Positions 26,605 through 35,029 of a stretch of DNA of 64,000 bases are shown piece by piece. A model generated the notes under the pieces. It ran no database searches. It had not been told where the DNA came from and saw only the letters and a program-made list of their open reading frames with translations. The number at the start of each line of letters is the position of its first letter. Position 1 is the first letter of the stretch. Position numbers and translations under genes: made by a program. The DNA lies in assembly GCF_003544895.1 (NCBI RefSeq), contig NZ_CP032125.1, positions 2,122,001-2,186,000 of the forward strand, given 5' to 3'. This DNA is from Profundibacter amoris (GTDB taxonomy: Bacteria > Pseudomonadota > Alphaproteobacteria > Rhodobacterales > Rhodobacteraceae).

Positions 26605-27291
26605 CTACCCCAGCCACGCCGGCAAATGCCCGATGTCCGGCAGCACCACATCCGCATGCGGGGCCAGTTCGTCCTGTCCGGCAACACCGGTCAGCACCGC
26701 GACCGGCACCATGCCGGCCGCCCGTCCGGCCACCAGATCGTGCACCGAGTCCCCGACCATCGCAATGCGCTCACCGGCCATACCGATATGATCGGCAAAG
26801 GCCTGCATCATACCCGCCTCCGGTTTGCCGCCAAAGCCGCTGTCGGACCCGACGATGAAATCGAACATGCCGGAAATGCCCGAGGCCTCGAGATGCGCGC
26901 GCGCCGGAGCCTCGCCGTCATTGGTGGCCACGCCCAGCTTCAGCCCCCGCGCCTGCAATTCCAGCAACAGCGGGATCAGCGGAGTAGCCTCGACCATCGG
27001 CACCTGCGCGGCAGCGGCATTCAGGCGGTCGGTCAGGCTCTGCACCTTTTCACCGCCAAAGAACGGCAGCAAAGTGGCGGCAATATCGGGCGGGGTGTCG
27101 AAAATCACCATCGAGTCGGGCGCGAATGTGCCCGTGCGGATGTCATAGCCGATGGCATCGCCCATGCGAGCGGCCAGTTCCGCGTCGCCTCCGGCCTCGT
27201 CCAGCAGCAGGGTTTTGGCCCAGATGCCCCATGTGGCATAGAAATCGAACAGGGTTCCGTCCTTGTCGAACAATATTGCCTGAATATCCAT
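26605..27291 (-). CDS. HAD-superfamily phosphatase (phosphoglycolate-phosphatase-like)
   Basis: 228 residues from the ATG at 27291. HAD motif I is ILFDKDGTLFDF (nucleophile Asp; note DKDGT rather than DLDGT). Motif II is GVATNDGEAPAR, motif III lysine is in GFGGKPEAGMM, motif IV is IAMVGDSVHDLVAG. A helical cap lies between I and II, as in Gph. Substrate unknown; phosphoglycolate or a similar small phosphate ester is likely. Divergent from the marR gene. Confidence 0.88.
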   Translation of the reverse strand: MDIQAILFDKDGTLFDFYATWGIWAKTLLLDEAGGDAELAARMGDAIGYDIRTGTFAPDSMVIFDTPPDIAATLLPFFGGEKVQSLTDRLNAAAAQVPMVEATPLIPLLLELQARGLKLGVATNDGEAPARAHLEASGISGMFDFIVGSDSGFGGKPEAGMMQAFADHIGMAGERIAMVGDSVHDLVAGRAAGMVPVAVLTGVAGQDELAPHADVVLPDIGHLPAWLG

Positions 27292-27376
27292 AAATCCTGC
27301 GTCCCGTTTTGTCCCGCCTGCACCCTGCCCGCAGAGGCGCGGCTTGGCAACAGGAATTGACAGGGGCACACCGCTG

Positions 27377-27391
27377 GTTGACAGTGTCAAC
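27377..27391. promoter_or_regulatory. perfect 15-bp palindrome before marR
   Basis: GTTGACAGTGTCAAC (7 + 1 + 7) ends 1 bp before the marR ATG at 27393, in the gap to the divergent HAD gene. It fits an autoregulatory MarR operator. There is no Shine-Dalgarno sequence in this stretch. Confidence 0.6.
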
Positions 27392-27392
27392 T

Positions 27393-27848
27393 ATGGACAT
27401 AGACACATCATACCGCCTGCACCGTTCACTGGGGTATCAACTGACCCTGACCGCGCGGATGCAGGAACGCCGGCTGGACGAGCAGTTGAAAACCATCGGC
27501 CTGACCCGGATCACATGGTGCATCCTGCTGGCGGTGCTGAACGAAGGCCTGCCCAACCCGTCCGACATTGCCCGCTTCGTCGGCATTGACCGCACCGCCA
27601 CCTCGCGCGCCCTGCGCCTGATGGAGGCTGACGGCATGATCCGGCGCACCACCGGCAAAGGCGACGGACGCACCACATTGGTTGTGGTGACGGACAAAGG
27701 ATATGACCTGCACCGGCAGGCCACACCGATGGCACGGGACAATGCGGAGCATTGGCAAGGCAAGCTGACCGATGCAGAAACACAGGAATTCTGCCGCCTG
27801 ATGGGTAAGCTGCGTGAAGGCGAGGATGCGGCGCTGAAACGGCTGTAG
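27393..27848 (+). CDS. MarR-family transcriptional regulator
   Basis: 151 residues from the ATG at 27393 (MDIDTSYRLHRSLGYQ). The winged helix-turn-helix is at about residues 33-100: LNEGLPNPSDIARFVGIDRTATSRALRLMEADGMIRR, then the wing GKGDGRTTLVVVTDKG. No good ribosome-binding site is visible upstream, so it may be leaderless or start differently. The adjacent palindrome suggests autoregulation, possibly also of the divergent HAD gene. Confidence 0.9.
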   Translation: MDIDTSYRLHRSLGYQLTLTARMQERRLDEQLKTIGLTRITWCILLAVLNEGLPNPSDIARFVGIDRTATSRALRLMEADGMIRRTTGKGDGRTTLVVVTDKGYDLHRQATPMARDNAEHWQGKLTDAETQEFCRLMGKLREGEDAALKRL

Positions 27849-27864
27849 AGGACCAGAAAGCCTG

Positions 27865-28410
27865 ATGAGAAATACATTCAGCATTCAGATCCGGCAGCCC
27901 GTCGAAACTGTTTTTGATCTGGTGACCAATCCGAACCGTGTGCACGAATGGAGTGAATACGCCCGCCGTATCGAAATCCTTTCAAGAGGCCCATGGGGGG
28001 GATATAATCAGGCACGTTGGCTACTTGTCAGAGGAAATCTGGAAGTTGAAACTATCGAAACAGTGCTGGAATATGAAGCACCGTTCCTGTTTGCCAGCAA
28101 AACGCACATACTTCGTGCCACCCGCCATATCAACACGCAAGCACAGGACAGCCTCCCGCCTATTGATGAAATTTTATTTCCCGCAGAACACACCGTCGAA
28201 AAACGGTTTAACAATCAGCAGATGACCCTGCTTCTACAGTTGAACTTCATTCCCGAGGGCAAAAGCACGACAACCCTCAGGATGACAAGATCCAGCCATT
28301 TTGGATTTTTCGTCTCAACCGTAATGTGGTTTAGAGGGATGTTTATTAAACACCCGGATATCAAAACACTTGAAGCTATAAAAAAGGCAGCGGAAAGCAA
28401 CTCTGGGTAA
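27865..28410 (+). CDS. SRPBCC-fold (START-like) hypothetical protein
   Basis: 181 residues. The opening SIQIRQPVETVFDLVTNPNRVHEWSEY is the usual start of SRPBCC/polyketide-cyclase-like proteins, with a Trp in the first helix-loop. Beta strands follow and the C-terminal helix is LEAIKKAAESN. Such proteins bind hydrophobic ligands; the ligand is unknown. Located 16 bp after marR, so perhaps co-transcribed. Confidence 0.72.
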   Translation: MRNTFSIQIRQPVETVFDLVTNPNRVHEWSEYARRIEILSRGPWGGYNQARWLLVRGNLEVETIETVLEYEAPFLFASKTHILRATRHINTQAQDSLPPIDEILFPAEHTVEKRFNNQQMTLLLQLNFIPEGKSTTTLRMTRSSHFGFFVSTVMWFRGMFIKHPDIKTLEAIKKAAESNSG

Positions 28411-28530
28411 ACAATGCATCTGCAATGATTTGGCCCGTGCATCTACGCCCTTATCCGCTGAATAAATCCCAACTGGCAAAACAGATCAAATATCCGGAAA
28501 GCGTGCCCCCATAACAAGAACCGCAAAGGA

Positions 28531-30279
28531 TCAGCTGTCAAGTTCCGGCCACAGCCCATTATCAAGCCTGCCCATAAAGGGCTGCAATGGGTCCTTCAGC
28601 CGTTTCCATCCGCCGATAGAACGCCGGTGCACCCCTTCGCGCACCTGCCCGACACTGGCGGTGCGCACGGCCGAGGTATTGCGCTCGGGGTGGGCCATAT
28701 CCTTGACCCAGTCAACACCGCAAAAATTGGCCAACTGGCGGCTGGCGGCATCAATATCGGCCACGATGTCCTCGTAGCGGATCGTCAGGATGCGGTCGGG
28801 GAACAGCGCCTGCCAGTGCTGCAAATACTGCTGGTGCATATTGGCGACCTGCGCCATGGCCTCCAGATCAAAGGTGTATCCCATCGCGGGCCGCGGGAAA
28901 TAGGCCCGCCACATCGACAAGGCCACATCGCGCGGGTCACGTTGCAGCCAGACAAACCGGGCCTGTGGCAGGGCGCTGGCCAGAAACCCGACATAGCGGT
29001 AATTGGCCGGCATCTTGTCAACAAAGGCGCTGGCAGTTTCGGGAAGGTCCGGCAGGGATTGCCTATAGTCCGCCGCAAACCCGTCCGGATCAAACCCCTG
29101 TCCGCCTTGCAATACAGCTTCGACCAAACGCCCCGCCGTGGCCAGTTCACCAAAACCGGCAACCTTCGGGTGCGAGGTTAATATCTGTTCCGTCAGGGTG
29201 GTGCCGGAACGGGGCTGGCCGATCACAAAGACAGGTGTGGGTCCGTCCGCAGGTTTGGCGATTACAGGGGCTGTATCCTGCGGGAACAGCGCCAGTATAT
29301 CCGCCATCTCTTGAGTCTCGCGGGCCATATCGAAGGGATGCTGGCGCACGTACTGCCCGTTCGCCGCCTTCAGCGCCCATGCGGCAGCCGGAATATCACC
29401 GGCCTGCCAGTGGATCACCGACAGGGCAAAGTTCAGCGGGATCCGCTCCGGCGCGTTGTTGGGCATCTTCGCCAGGGCCTTTTCGGCCAATGGCAACAGG
29501 GCGGCGTTTTCTTCAGCCGTCTGTATCTGCGCCAACTGGTGTATGGCATCCCCCTGCGCAGGATAGTCCGCCAGCAACGTATGCAACACCGCCTTGGCCT
29601 GTTCCCGACGCCCCAATTCGTTCAACTGGGACGCATACCGCTGTAATGATACCAGATGCGACGGGTTGATCTGCAAGGCCCGCTCGAGCGCCGCCAAACC
29701 TTCTTCCTCGCGGTTCAGCCGCGACAATGGCAGGCTGAGATTGGCAAGGGTTTCCGGATTGTCGGGGGCAATCGCCAATGAGGCCTCATAGGCCGCCACC
29801 GCGTCCGCATCACGGCCCGTTTCGCTGTAAATCACCCCCCGCAGGTTATGCGCCTTGGCGTGGGACGGGTTTGCCTCCAATGCCCTGGACAAAGCCTCGA
29901 GTGCGGCATCACCGTTACCGGATCGCATCTGCGACATGGCCAGCTGGTAATACAATTCGGACGGATCCGCCCGTTTGGCCAACAGCTTGCCAATCAGCGC
30001 TTGCGCCTTTTCGTGCTGGTCAGACATCACCAGCGCCTGCACCAGATTGTTCTGGTAATTCTGATCCTTAGGCGCCATGCGCAGCGCCTTGTTGAAAAAC
30101 AGGGCAGCCTCGCGTTCGTTTCCGGATTGTGCCAGCGCCATGCCGGTCAGATTGGCAAAATACGGCTCTTTGGGGAATTTCTTGTGCGCGGTTTTCGCGC
30201 CTTTGACCGCGCGGGCCAAATCACCGGCCTGCAATTGCGCCATTATCTTATCTGCCAAAGCTTTAGCATTGGTCGCCAT
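28531..30279 (-). CDS. TPR-repeat sulfotransferase
   Basis: 582 residues from the ATG at 30279; a start at 30312 is possible. N-terminal half: about seven tetratricopeptide repeats (for example AHNLRGVIYSETGRDADAVA). C-terminal half: a sulfotransferase domain with the PAPS 5'-phosphosulfate loop VIGQPRSGTTLTEQIL near residue 346 and the 3'-phosphate motif near VWLQRDPRDVALSMWRAYF. Such TPR-sulfotransferase fusions are common in marine alphaproteobacteria; the acceptor is unknown, perhaps a glycan or tyrosine. Cytosolic, no signal peptide. Confidence 0.85.
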   Translation of the reverse strand: MATNAKALADKIMAQLQAGDLARAVKGAKTAHKKFPKEPYFANLTGMALAQSGNEREAALFFNKALRMAPKDQNYQNNLVQALVMSDQHEKAQALIGKLLAKRADPSELYYQLAMSQMRSGNGDAALEALSRALEANPSHAKAHNLRGVIYSETGRDADAVAAYEASLAIAPDNPETLANLSLPLSRLNREEEGLAALERALQINPSHLVSLQRYASQLNELGRREQAKAVLHTLLADYPAQGDAIHQLAQIQTAEENAALLPLAEKALAKMPNNAPERIPLNFALSVIHWQAGDIPAAAWALKAANGQYVRQHPFDMARETQEMADILALFPQDTAPVIAKPADGPTPVFVIGQPRSGTTLTEQILTSHPKVAGFGELATAGRLVEAVLQGGQGFDPDGFAADYRQSLPDLPETASAFVDKMPANYRYVGFLASALPQARFVWLQRDPRDVALSMWRAYFPRPAMGYTFDLEAMAQVANMHQQYLQHWQALFPDRILTIRYEDIVADIDAASRQLANFCGVDWVKDMAHPERNTSAVRTASVGQVREGVHRRSIGGWKRLKDPLQPFMGRLDNGLWPELDS

Positions 30280-30330
30280 GTTCTGCCCTGCCTGTGTTTT
30301 TGGTTGGGGCAATATAGGCGCAGGACCGGC

Positions 30331-30609
30331 TTAGGTCCAGTTCACATCGGCCCCGCCGGGCAAGGCCTGCCGCGCCCGCATCAGGGTGTCATAAGGCAGG
30401 CCTTCGCCATCGCAATAGGCCATCACCCAGGCATCATCCATCATCACGAAATCCAGAACCGAGCCAAGAAACTCTGATTCTCCGGCCCGCGCGCGAAGGT
30501 CGGATTCACTGGCACCGGTGGCCCCCAGAAACACCGGTAGCAACTCTTCGTTGCCAACCAGCCAGATCAACACACTCAATGCGCGAACTTCCGCTTGTTT
30601 TTTGTCCAT
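30331..30609 (-). CDS. DUF3572 family protein
   Basis: 92 residues from the ATG at 30609; a GTG at 30624 is an alternative. The helical pattern (ALSVLIWLVGNEELLPVFLGATG, then EFLGSVLDFVMMDDAWVMAY) matches DUF3572, a small alphaproteobacterial family often found beside pleD. It is divergent from pleD, with a 94-bp gap. Function unknown. Confidence 0.8.
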   Translation of the reverse strand: MDKKQAEVRALSVLIWLVGNEELLPVFLGATGASESDLRARAGESEFLGSVLDFVMMDDAWVMAYCDGEGLPYDTLMRARQALPGGADVNWT

Positions 30610-30703
30610 TTCATACTCTGTCACTGCTTTGGAAACTATTTGTTAACCTATCTGACCAAAAACTAAATCAGAACAGGAAAATCAGTTAACAAGTGAGAGC
30701 GAA

Positions 30704-32086
30704 ATGGCGGGACGTATCCTGATTGCAGACGACGTTGCAACAAATCGCATCGTCATGAAAGTGAACCTTATGGAGGCCTGTTACGAGGTTTCCCAGGCCG
30801 CAGGCGGGGCCGAAACCATTGCGCGTGCCCGCAAGGAATCTCCTGATCTGATCCTGCTTGACCTGATGATGCCCGATATGGACGGGATCGAAGTTTGCAA
30901 AACCCTGAAAAGCGATCCACTCACCGCCGGTATCCCGATCATCGTGGTCACCGCAAAACACGACAGCCCCTCGCGGCTGGAAGCCCTGCGCGCCGGGGCA
31001 GATGATTTCATGACAAAACCGCTGGATGAACAGATCCTGCTTGCCCGTGTGCGCAGTCTGCTGCGTGCCCGCGATACGGCCGAGGAATTGCGCCTGCGGG
31101 ACAACACCAGCCGCGCGTTGGGCTTTGCCGAGGACGCCGATGCCTTTGACCAACCGGCGACGGTTGCCCTTATCGCCGGCCAGTATGACAAAGCCCTGAA
31201 ATGGAAAAATGCCCTTTCCGGTAAACTCGCCGATAATATTGTGGTGTTCACCAAGGAAACCGCCCTGCTCAGCAGCCATGGCACCCGTGCACCGGATGTC
31301 TATATTATCGCATGTGATCTGACCAAACCCGACGAGGGCCTGCGCCTGATGTCGGAATTGCGAAGCCGCCCGAACACACGCCACAGCGCCATCCTGATGG
31401 TGATCCCGCAGGAGGCCCCCGAAAAGGCATCAACCGCGCTGGACCTTGGCGCAAACGATTTGATGCCGGACGGATTCGACCCCGAGGAAATGGCCCTGCG
31501 CCTGAAAACCCAGATCCGGCGCAAACGGCAGGCGGATCGTTTGCGCGAAACCGTGCACGATGGATTGCGCATGGCTGTGATTGATCCGCTGACGGGGCTG
31601 TACAACCGCCGCTATGCCGAACCGCATCTGTTGCGGATTGCCCAGCGGGCCAAGGAAACGGGGCGCCCTTTTGCAGTGATGGTGCTGGATCTGGACCGGT
31701 TCAAGAATATCAACGACACCTACGGCCACAGCGCCGGCGATGTGGTTTTGAAAGAGATCGCCAACCGGATCAAGGACAACCTGCGCGGCGTCGATATGGT
31801 GGCTCGTATCGGCGGCGAGGAATTTCTGGTGGCGATGCCCGACACCCAGCTGGATCAGGCCCGCCATGCCGCTGAACGCCTGTGCCGCATTGTTGATGAA
31901 ACACCGGTGCAGACGGATAACGGCAACACCGTGATACCGGTTTCCATGTCGATCGGGGTTGCCATGGGTGGTCTGCACGATGACGCCCGCAGCGTCGAGC
32001 ATTTGCTCGAACTGGCCGACCGTGCGCTTTATGCCGCCAAATCGGACGGGCGCAATCAGGTCACGATCAGCCTGTCTGCAGCCTAG
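30704..32086 (+). CDS. pleD: PleD-type response regulator / diguanylate cyclase
   Basis: 460 residues. First receiver domain 1-125 with phospho-acceptor D53 in LILLDLMMPDMDG and Lys in FMTKPLDE. Second receiver-like domain about 150-275 lacks an obvious phospho-Asp. GGDEF domain from about 290 with active motif RIGGEEF and an inhibitory I-site RGVD five residues upstream. Phosphorylation drives dimerisation and cyclic di-GMP synthesis, controlling polar development and motility in Caulobacter. The TAG stop is formed by the repeat element that follows. Confidence 0.95.
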   Translation: MAGRILIADDVATNRIVMKVNLMEACYEVSQAAGGAETIARARKESPDLILLDLMMPDMDGIEVCKTLKSDPLTAGIPIIVVTAKHDSPSRLEALRAGADDFMTKPLDEQILLARVRSLLRARDTAEELRLRDNTSRALGFAEDADAFDQPATVALIAGQYDKALKWKNALSGKLADNIVVFTKETALLSSHGTRAPDVYIIACDLTKPDEGLRLMSELRSRPNTRHSAILMVIPQEAPEKASTALDLGANDLMPDGFDPEEMALRLKTQIRRKRQADRLRETVHDGLRMAVIDPLTGLYNRRYAEPHLLRIAQRAKETGRPFAVMVLDLDRFKNINDTYGHSAGDVVLKEIANRIKDNLRGVDMVARIGGEEFLVAMPDTQLDQARHAAERLCRIVDETPVQTDNGNTVIPVSMSIGVAMGGLHDDARSVEHLLELADRALYAAKSDGRNQVTISLSAA

Positions 32087-32350
32087 GGCATAGACCTATA
32101 AACCCTACGCCACTGGCGGGATTGTCGCAAAATATCAACGACTTGGGGTGCGCCGGAAATAGTGGTTCTATTTCCAAGCGGCCCAAGTCGTTGAGATGAA
32201 GCGACAATCCCGTCCTTCGGATTTGGCAGATTTTCCCCGTGAGAACAGCTTAACTCTCTGATAATCAACCAGATTACGGCACTCGTTAAGCTATCCTCAC
32301 AGACAAAATCTGCCAAACCTGTGGTGCAGGGTTTATAGGTCTATGCCCTA
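32084..32350. repeat. MITE-like element with two hairpin arms, copy 2
   Basis: Same structure as 18724-18991, with about 90 percent identity by eye. It fills the gap between convergent pleD and the NUDIX gene exactly: the left end gives pleD its TAG stop and the right end gives the NUDIX gene its TAG stop. Several differences from copy 1 are paired changes that keep base pairing (see findings). Confidence 0.88.
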
Positions 32351-33034
32351 GAGCCGCGCGCCGCCCAACCGCAAAAACAGGCTTTCCTCGTCATCATTGC
32401 GAAAAAACGGCACCGTGTCGGGGGTTTCCCCGTTGCGGATCAGGTTTGTGACCTCGGCCATCACCACCTGCGTGATAAAGGGCAGATCAAAATGGCGCAC
32501 ATCGTCCAGCCTAATCCATTGCAGATGTGATAGCTCGTCACAGGCGTGGGTGAAATCATCCACATCACCGCAAACCTGCCGGGCCGCATCCACCATGAAG
32601 AAGCGCGCATCAAACCGGCGCGGGCGCCCCGGCGGGGTGATGGCGCGAAACACAAAGGTCAGACCGGCCGCCGAAGGCAGATAGCCGGCGGCGGCAAAGC
32701 TGGCCCAATCCGCTGGCGGCGGTGTTGGCCATGTGCCGGCCTCGCCCAGTATCAGGCCGGTTTCCTCCCAGACCTCGCGAATGGCGGCGGTGGCCAGTGC
32801 GGGGATCAGGGCGGGGTCGGTCTCGTGCGACAACTGCGCGATACAGCGATCCTGCAGAGAGGTGGCCAGCGGGATGTCGGCATCACCCGTATCCACGGCC
32901 CCGCCGGGAAAGACGAATTTATTGGGCATAAAGGCGGCTTTGGCCCCGCGTTGCCCCATCAGGATACGCGGGTCATGCTGCGTATCCCGCACCATGATCA
33001 CGGTTGCCGCGTTGCGAATTGCTGTCTTGTCCAT
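32348..33034 (-). CDS. NUDIX hydrolase
   Basis: 228 residues from the ATG at 33034, with AAGGG upstream. The NUDIX box is split by a family-specific insertion: GGAVDTGDADIPLATS, then AAIREVWEETGLILG with the catalytic REVxEE. Members hydrolyse nucleoside diphosphate-linked compounds, including NDP-sugars, CoA and ADP-ribose; the substrate is not clear. Its TAG stop lies in the terminal repeat of the MITE-like element, so its C-terminus may be altered from the ancestral one. Confidence 0.88.
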   Translation of the reverse strand: MDKTAIRNAATVIMVRDTQHDPRILMGQRGAKAAFMPNKFVFPGGAVDTGDADIPLATSLQDRCIAQLSHETDPALIPALATAAIREVWEETGLILGEAGTWPTPPPADWASFAAAGYLPSAAGLTFVFRAITPPGRPRRFDARFFMVDAARQVCGDVDDFTHACDELSHLQWIRLDDVRHFDLPFITQVVMAEVTNLIRNGETPDTVPFFRNDDEESLFLRLGGARL

Positions 33035-33075
33035 TGGCCGCCCTTTATAATGTCTTTGCTCGGGCGTAAGAAGGG

Positions 33076-33468
33076 TCAGGCGGTGTCTTCGCCAAACCCG
33101 TGCATGCGTTTGGCCCATTGGATGGCCACGATCACGCCCTTCAGTCTGGGCAGAAGGTAAAGCGAAAGCGCGACACAGCCAACCGTGAATATTGTCGCCA
33201 GCACGATTGGTTCCGGACGGTATTTAACGAACGCAATCAGGATCAGCGGTGCCATCAGATGGCCAACAAACAGAATGGTCAGGTAGGCCGGCCCGTCATC
33301 GGCGCGGTGATGATGCAGGGGTTCATCGCAAACCGCACAGGTATCACGCACTTTCAAATAGCCCGAAAGCAACGGGCCTGACCCGCAATTGGGACATTTG
33401 CGACGCCAGCCGCGAAACATCGCGGGGCGCACGGGGCGGTCTTGTCCGCCATCGGTGGGGGTGGTCAT
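33076..33468 (-). CDS. DUF983 family membrane protein
   Basis: 130 residues. Two Cys pairs, CPNCG and CAVCDEPLHHH, form a probable zinc ribbon near the N-terminus, followed by two transmembrane segments (YLTILFVGHLMAPLILIAF, then VLATIFTVGCVALSLYLLP). This is the DUF983 layout. It precedes the NUDIX gene on the same strand with a 41-bp gap. In rhodobacters DUF983 genes often neighbour ribonuclease and NUDIX genes. Confidence 0.85.
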   Translation of the reverse strand: MTTPTDGGQDRPVRPAMFRGWRRKCPNCGSGPLLSGYLKVRDTCAVCDEPLHHHRADDGPAYLTILFVGHLMAPLILIAFVKYRPEPIVLATIFTVGCVALSLYLLPRLKGVIVAIQWAKRMHGFGEDTA

Positions 33469-33606
33469 CACGTCTGCCTTTCCTGTTCGCCCGATCTGTT
33501 TAGCGCAAATTCAAAACGGGTGCAGTATTTCTTTGCCGCTCCGCGACGGAAAACCGCAATGCCTGCGTTTAACCTTGTGATGATGGTTGAACGAATGGAG
33601 AATGAC

Positions 33607-34056
33607 ATGAACAAAGCATATTGGATCGCAGGCCTTGTAGCGGCCGGTTTGGGGATCGCAGGCATTGCCCAGGCCAACCCCGGCGGCATCGGGCGGCTCA
33701 GTTTCGAGCAACTGGACACCAATGGCGATGGCCGCCTGACCAGGGATGAAATGGCCGCCCGCGGACAGGCCCGTTTTGCCAAGGCGGATGCGAATGGCGA
33801 CGGCATGCTGACAGCAGACGAGATGATGGCACAGGGCCGCGCAAGAATGGAACAGCGCATCAATCTGATGATCAAGAACCGCGATGCCAACGGTGACGGC
33901 ATGCTCAGTCTGGAAGAAATGCGCGCCAACAATGTGGGTGATCGCCTGTTTGCGCGGGTCGATACCGATGGCGACGGCGCCGTAACGGCCGAAGAATTCG
34001 CCTCCGCCAAGGCCAAGTGGCGCATGCACCGCGCTGGCAAACCGGCGACCGAGTAA
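33607..34056 (+). CDS. secreted EF-hand calcium-binding protein
   Basis: 149 residues. Signal peptide of about 23 residues (MNKAYWIAGLVAAGLGIAGI, cleaved after AQA). Four EF-hand loops follow: DTNGDGRLTRDE, DANGDGMLTADE, DANGDGMLSLEE and DTDGDGAVTAEE. Start ATG 33607 has GGAG 6 nt upstream. First gene of a cluster with an ECF sigma factor, a membrane protein and a periplasmic metal-sensor-like protein. Confidence 0.9.
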   Translation: MNKAYWIAGLVAAGLGIAGIAQANPGGIGRLSFEQLDTNGDGRLTRDEMAARGQARFAKADANGDGMLTADEMMAQGRARMEQRINLMIKNRDANGDGMLSLEEMRANNVGDRLFARVDTDGDGAVTAEEFASAKAKWRMHRAGKPATE

Positions 34057-34101
34057 CCGCGATATTGCCGCAAGCAGGGTTTAGCGTTAGGCAACAGGAC
34101 A

Positions 34102-34689
34102 ATGACCATGCCCTTTGACGCCATGAACGATGTGCCGGACGATGCCCTGCTTGTGCTCTATGCCAACGGGGACGCGGGCGCGGCGCGGGCGCTGACCATG
34201 CGGCTGACGCCGATGGTTCTGGGCTATGCCGCACGCCTGCTGAACGATGCAGCCGAGGCCGAGGATGTGGCGCAAGAGGCCATGTTGCGCCTGTGGAAGA
34301 TCGCGCCGGAATGGCGACAGGGCGAGGCCAAAGTCACAACCTGGCTCTACCGTGTGGTCAGCAACCTGTGCACCGATCGCTTGCGCAGGAAACGCGGTGT
34401 GGCACTCGAGGCCGTGCCTGAACCTGTGGATGATCGGCCCTCGGCACCCGACGCGATGATCGAGGCCGAGCGGGCAGCGGCCCTGCAACAGGCATTGGCC
34501 ACCCTGCCCGAACGCCAGCGGCAAGCGGTGGTGCTGCGCCATATCGAGGGGGCGACAAACCCCGAGATCGCGCAGATATTGGAAATCAGCGTCGAGGCGG
34601 TCGAAAGTCTGACCGCCCGGGGCAAACGCGCATTGGCCGCCGCATTGGCCGGACGACGCGCAGAATTGGGGTATCAGGATGACAGATAA
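34102..34689 (+). CDS. ECF-family RNA polymerase sigma factor
   Basis: 195 residues. Region 2: LNDAAEAEDVAQEAMLRLWKIAPEW, then WLYRVVSNLCTDRLRRKR. Region 4: LATLPERQRQAVVLRHIEGATNPEIAQILEISVEAVESLTARGKRAL, a clear helix-turn-helix. It probably directs a small stress regulon. Overlaps the next gene by 11 bp, so sigma and putative anti-sigma are coupled. Confidence 0.92.
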   Translation: MTMPFDAMNDVPDDALLVLYANGDAGAARALTMRLTPMVLGYAARLLNDAAEAEDVAQEAMLRLWKIAPEWRQGEAKVTTWLYRVVSNLCTDRLRRKRGVALEAVPEPVDDRPSAPDAMIEAERAAALQQALATLPERQRQAVVLRHIEGATNPEIAQILEISVEAVESLTARGKRALAAALAGRRAELGYQDDR

Positions 34690-35026
34690 ACATGACGAAT
34701 TCGGGCTGAACGCCTATTTCGATGCGGGGCGCAAGGCAGCACAGATGCCTTCGGGCGATCTGATGGCCCGCGTGCTGGCCGATGCCGAGGCGCAGCAAAT
34801 GGCGAATGTCCCTGCCCCCGCCGCACAACCCGGCCTGTTTGCCAGCCTGTGGACCGCGATTGGCGGCTGGCCGACGGTGGCGGGCATGGCCACGGCAACG
34901 CTGGTGGGGATCTGGATCGGTATCAGCCCGCCGGCCCCGCTGGAAGAAATCATGGCGGGCAACACGCTTGACACCTATCTGGTTGACCTTCTGCCCGCCT
35001 TTGGCGATGATTTCGTGGAAGGATAA
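34679..35026 (+). CDS. putative anti-sigma factor, one TM segment
   Basis: 115 residues. An N-terminal cytosolic part (about 55 aa) is followed by one hydrophobic segment (VAGMATATLVGIWIGISPPA) and a short tail. No zinc motif HxxxCxxC is present. Its place, overlapping the ECF sigma gene and ahead of a periplasmic sensor-like gene, suggests it holds the sigma factor at the membrane. I do not recognise the sequence itself. Confidence 0.65.
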   Translation: MTDKHDEFGLNAYFDAGRKAAQMPSGDLMARVLADAEAQQMANVPAPAAQPGLFASLWTAIGGWPTVAGMATATLVGIWIGISPPAPLEEIMAGNTLDTYLVDLLPAFGDDFVEG

Positions 35027-35029
35027 GAC

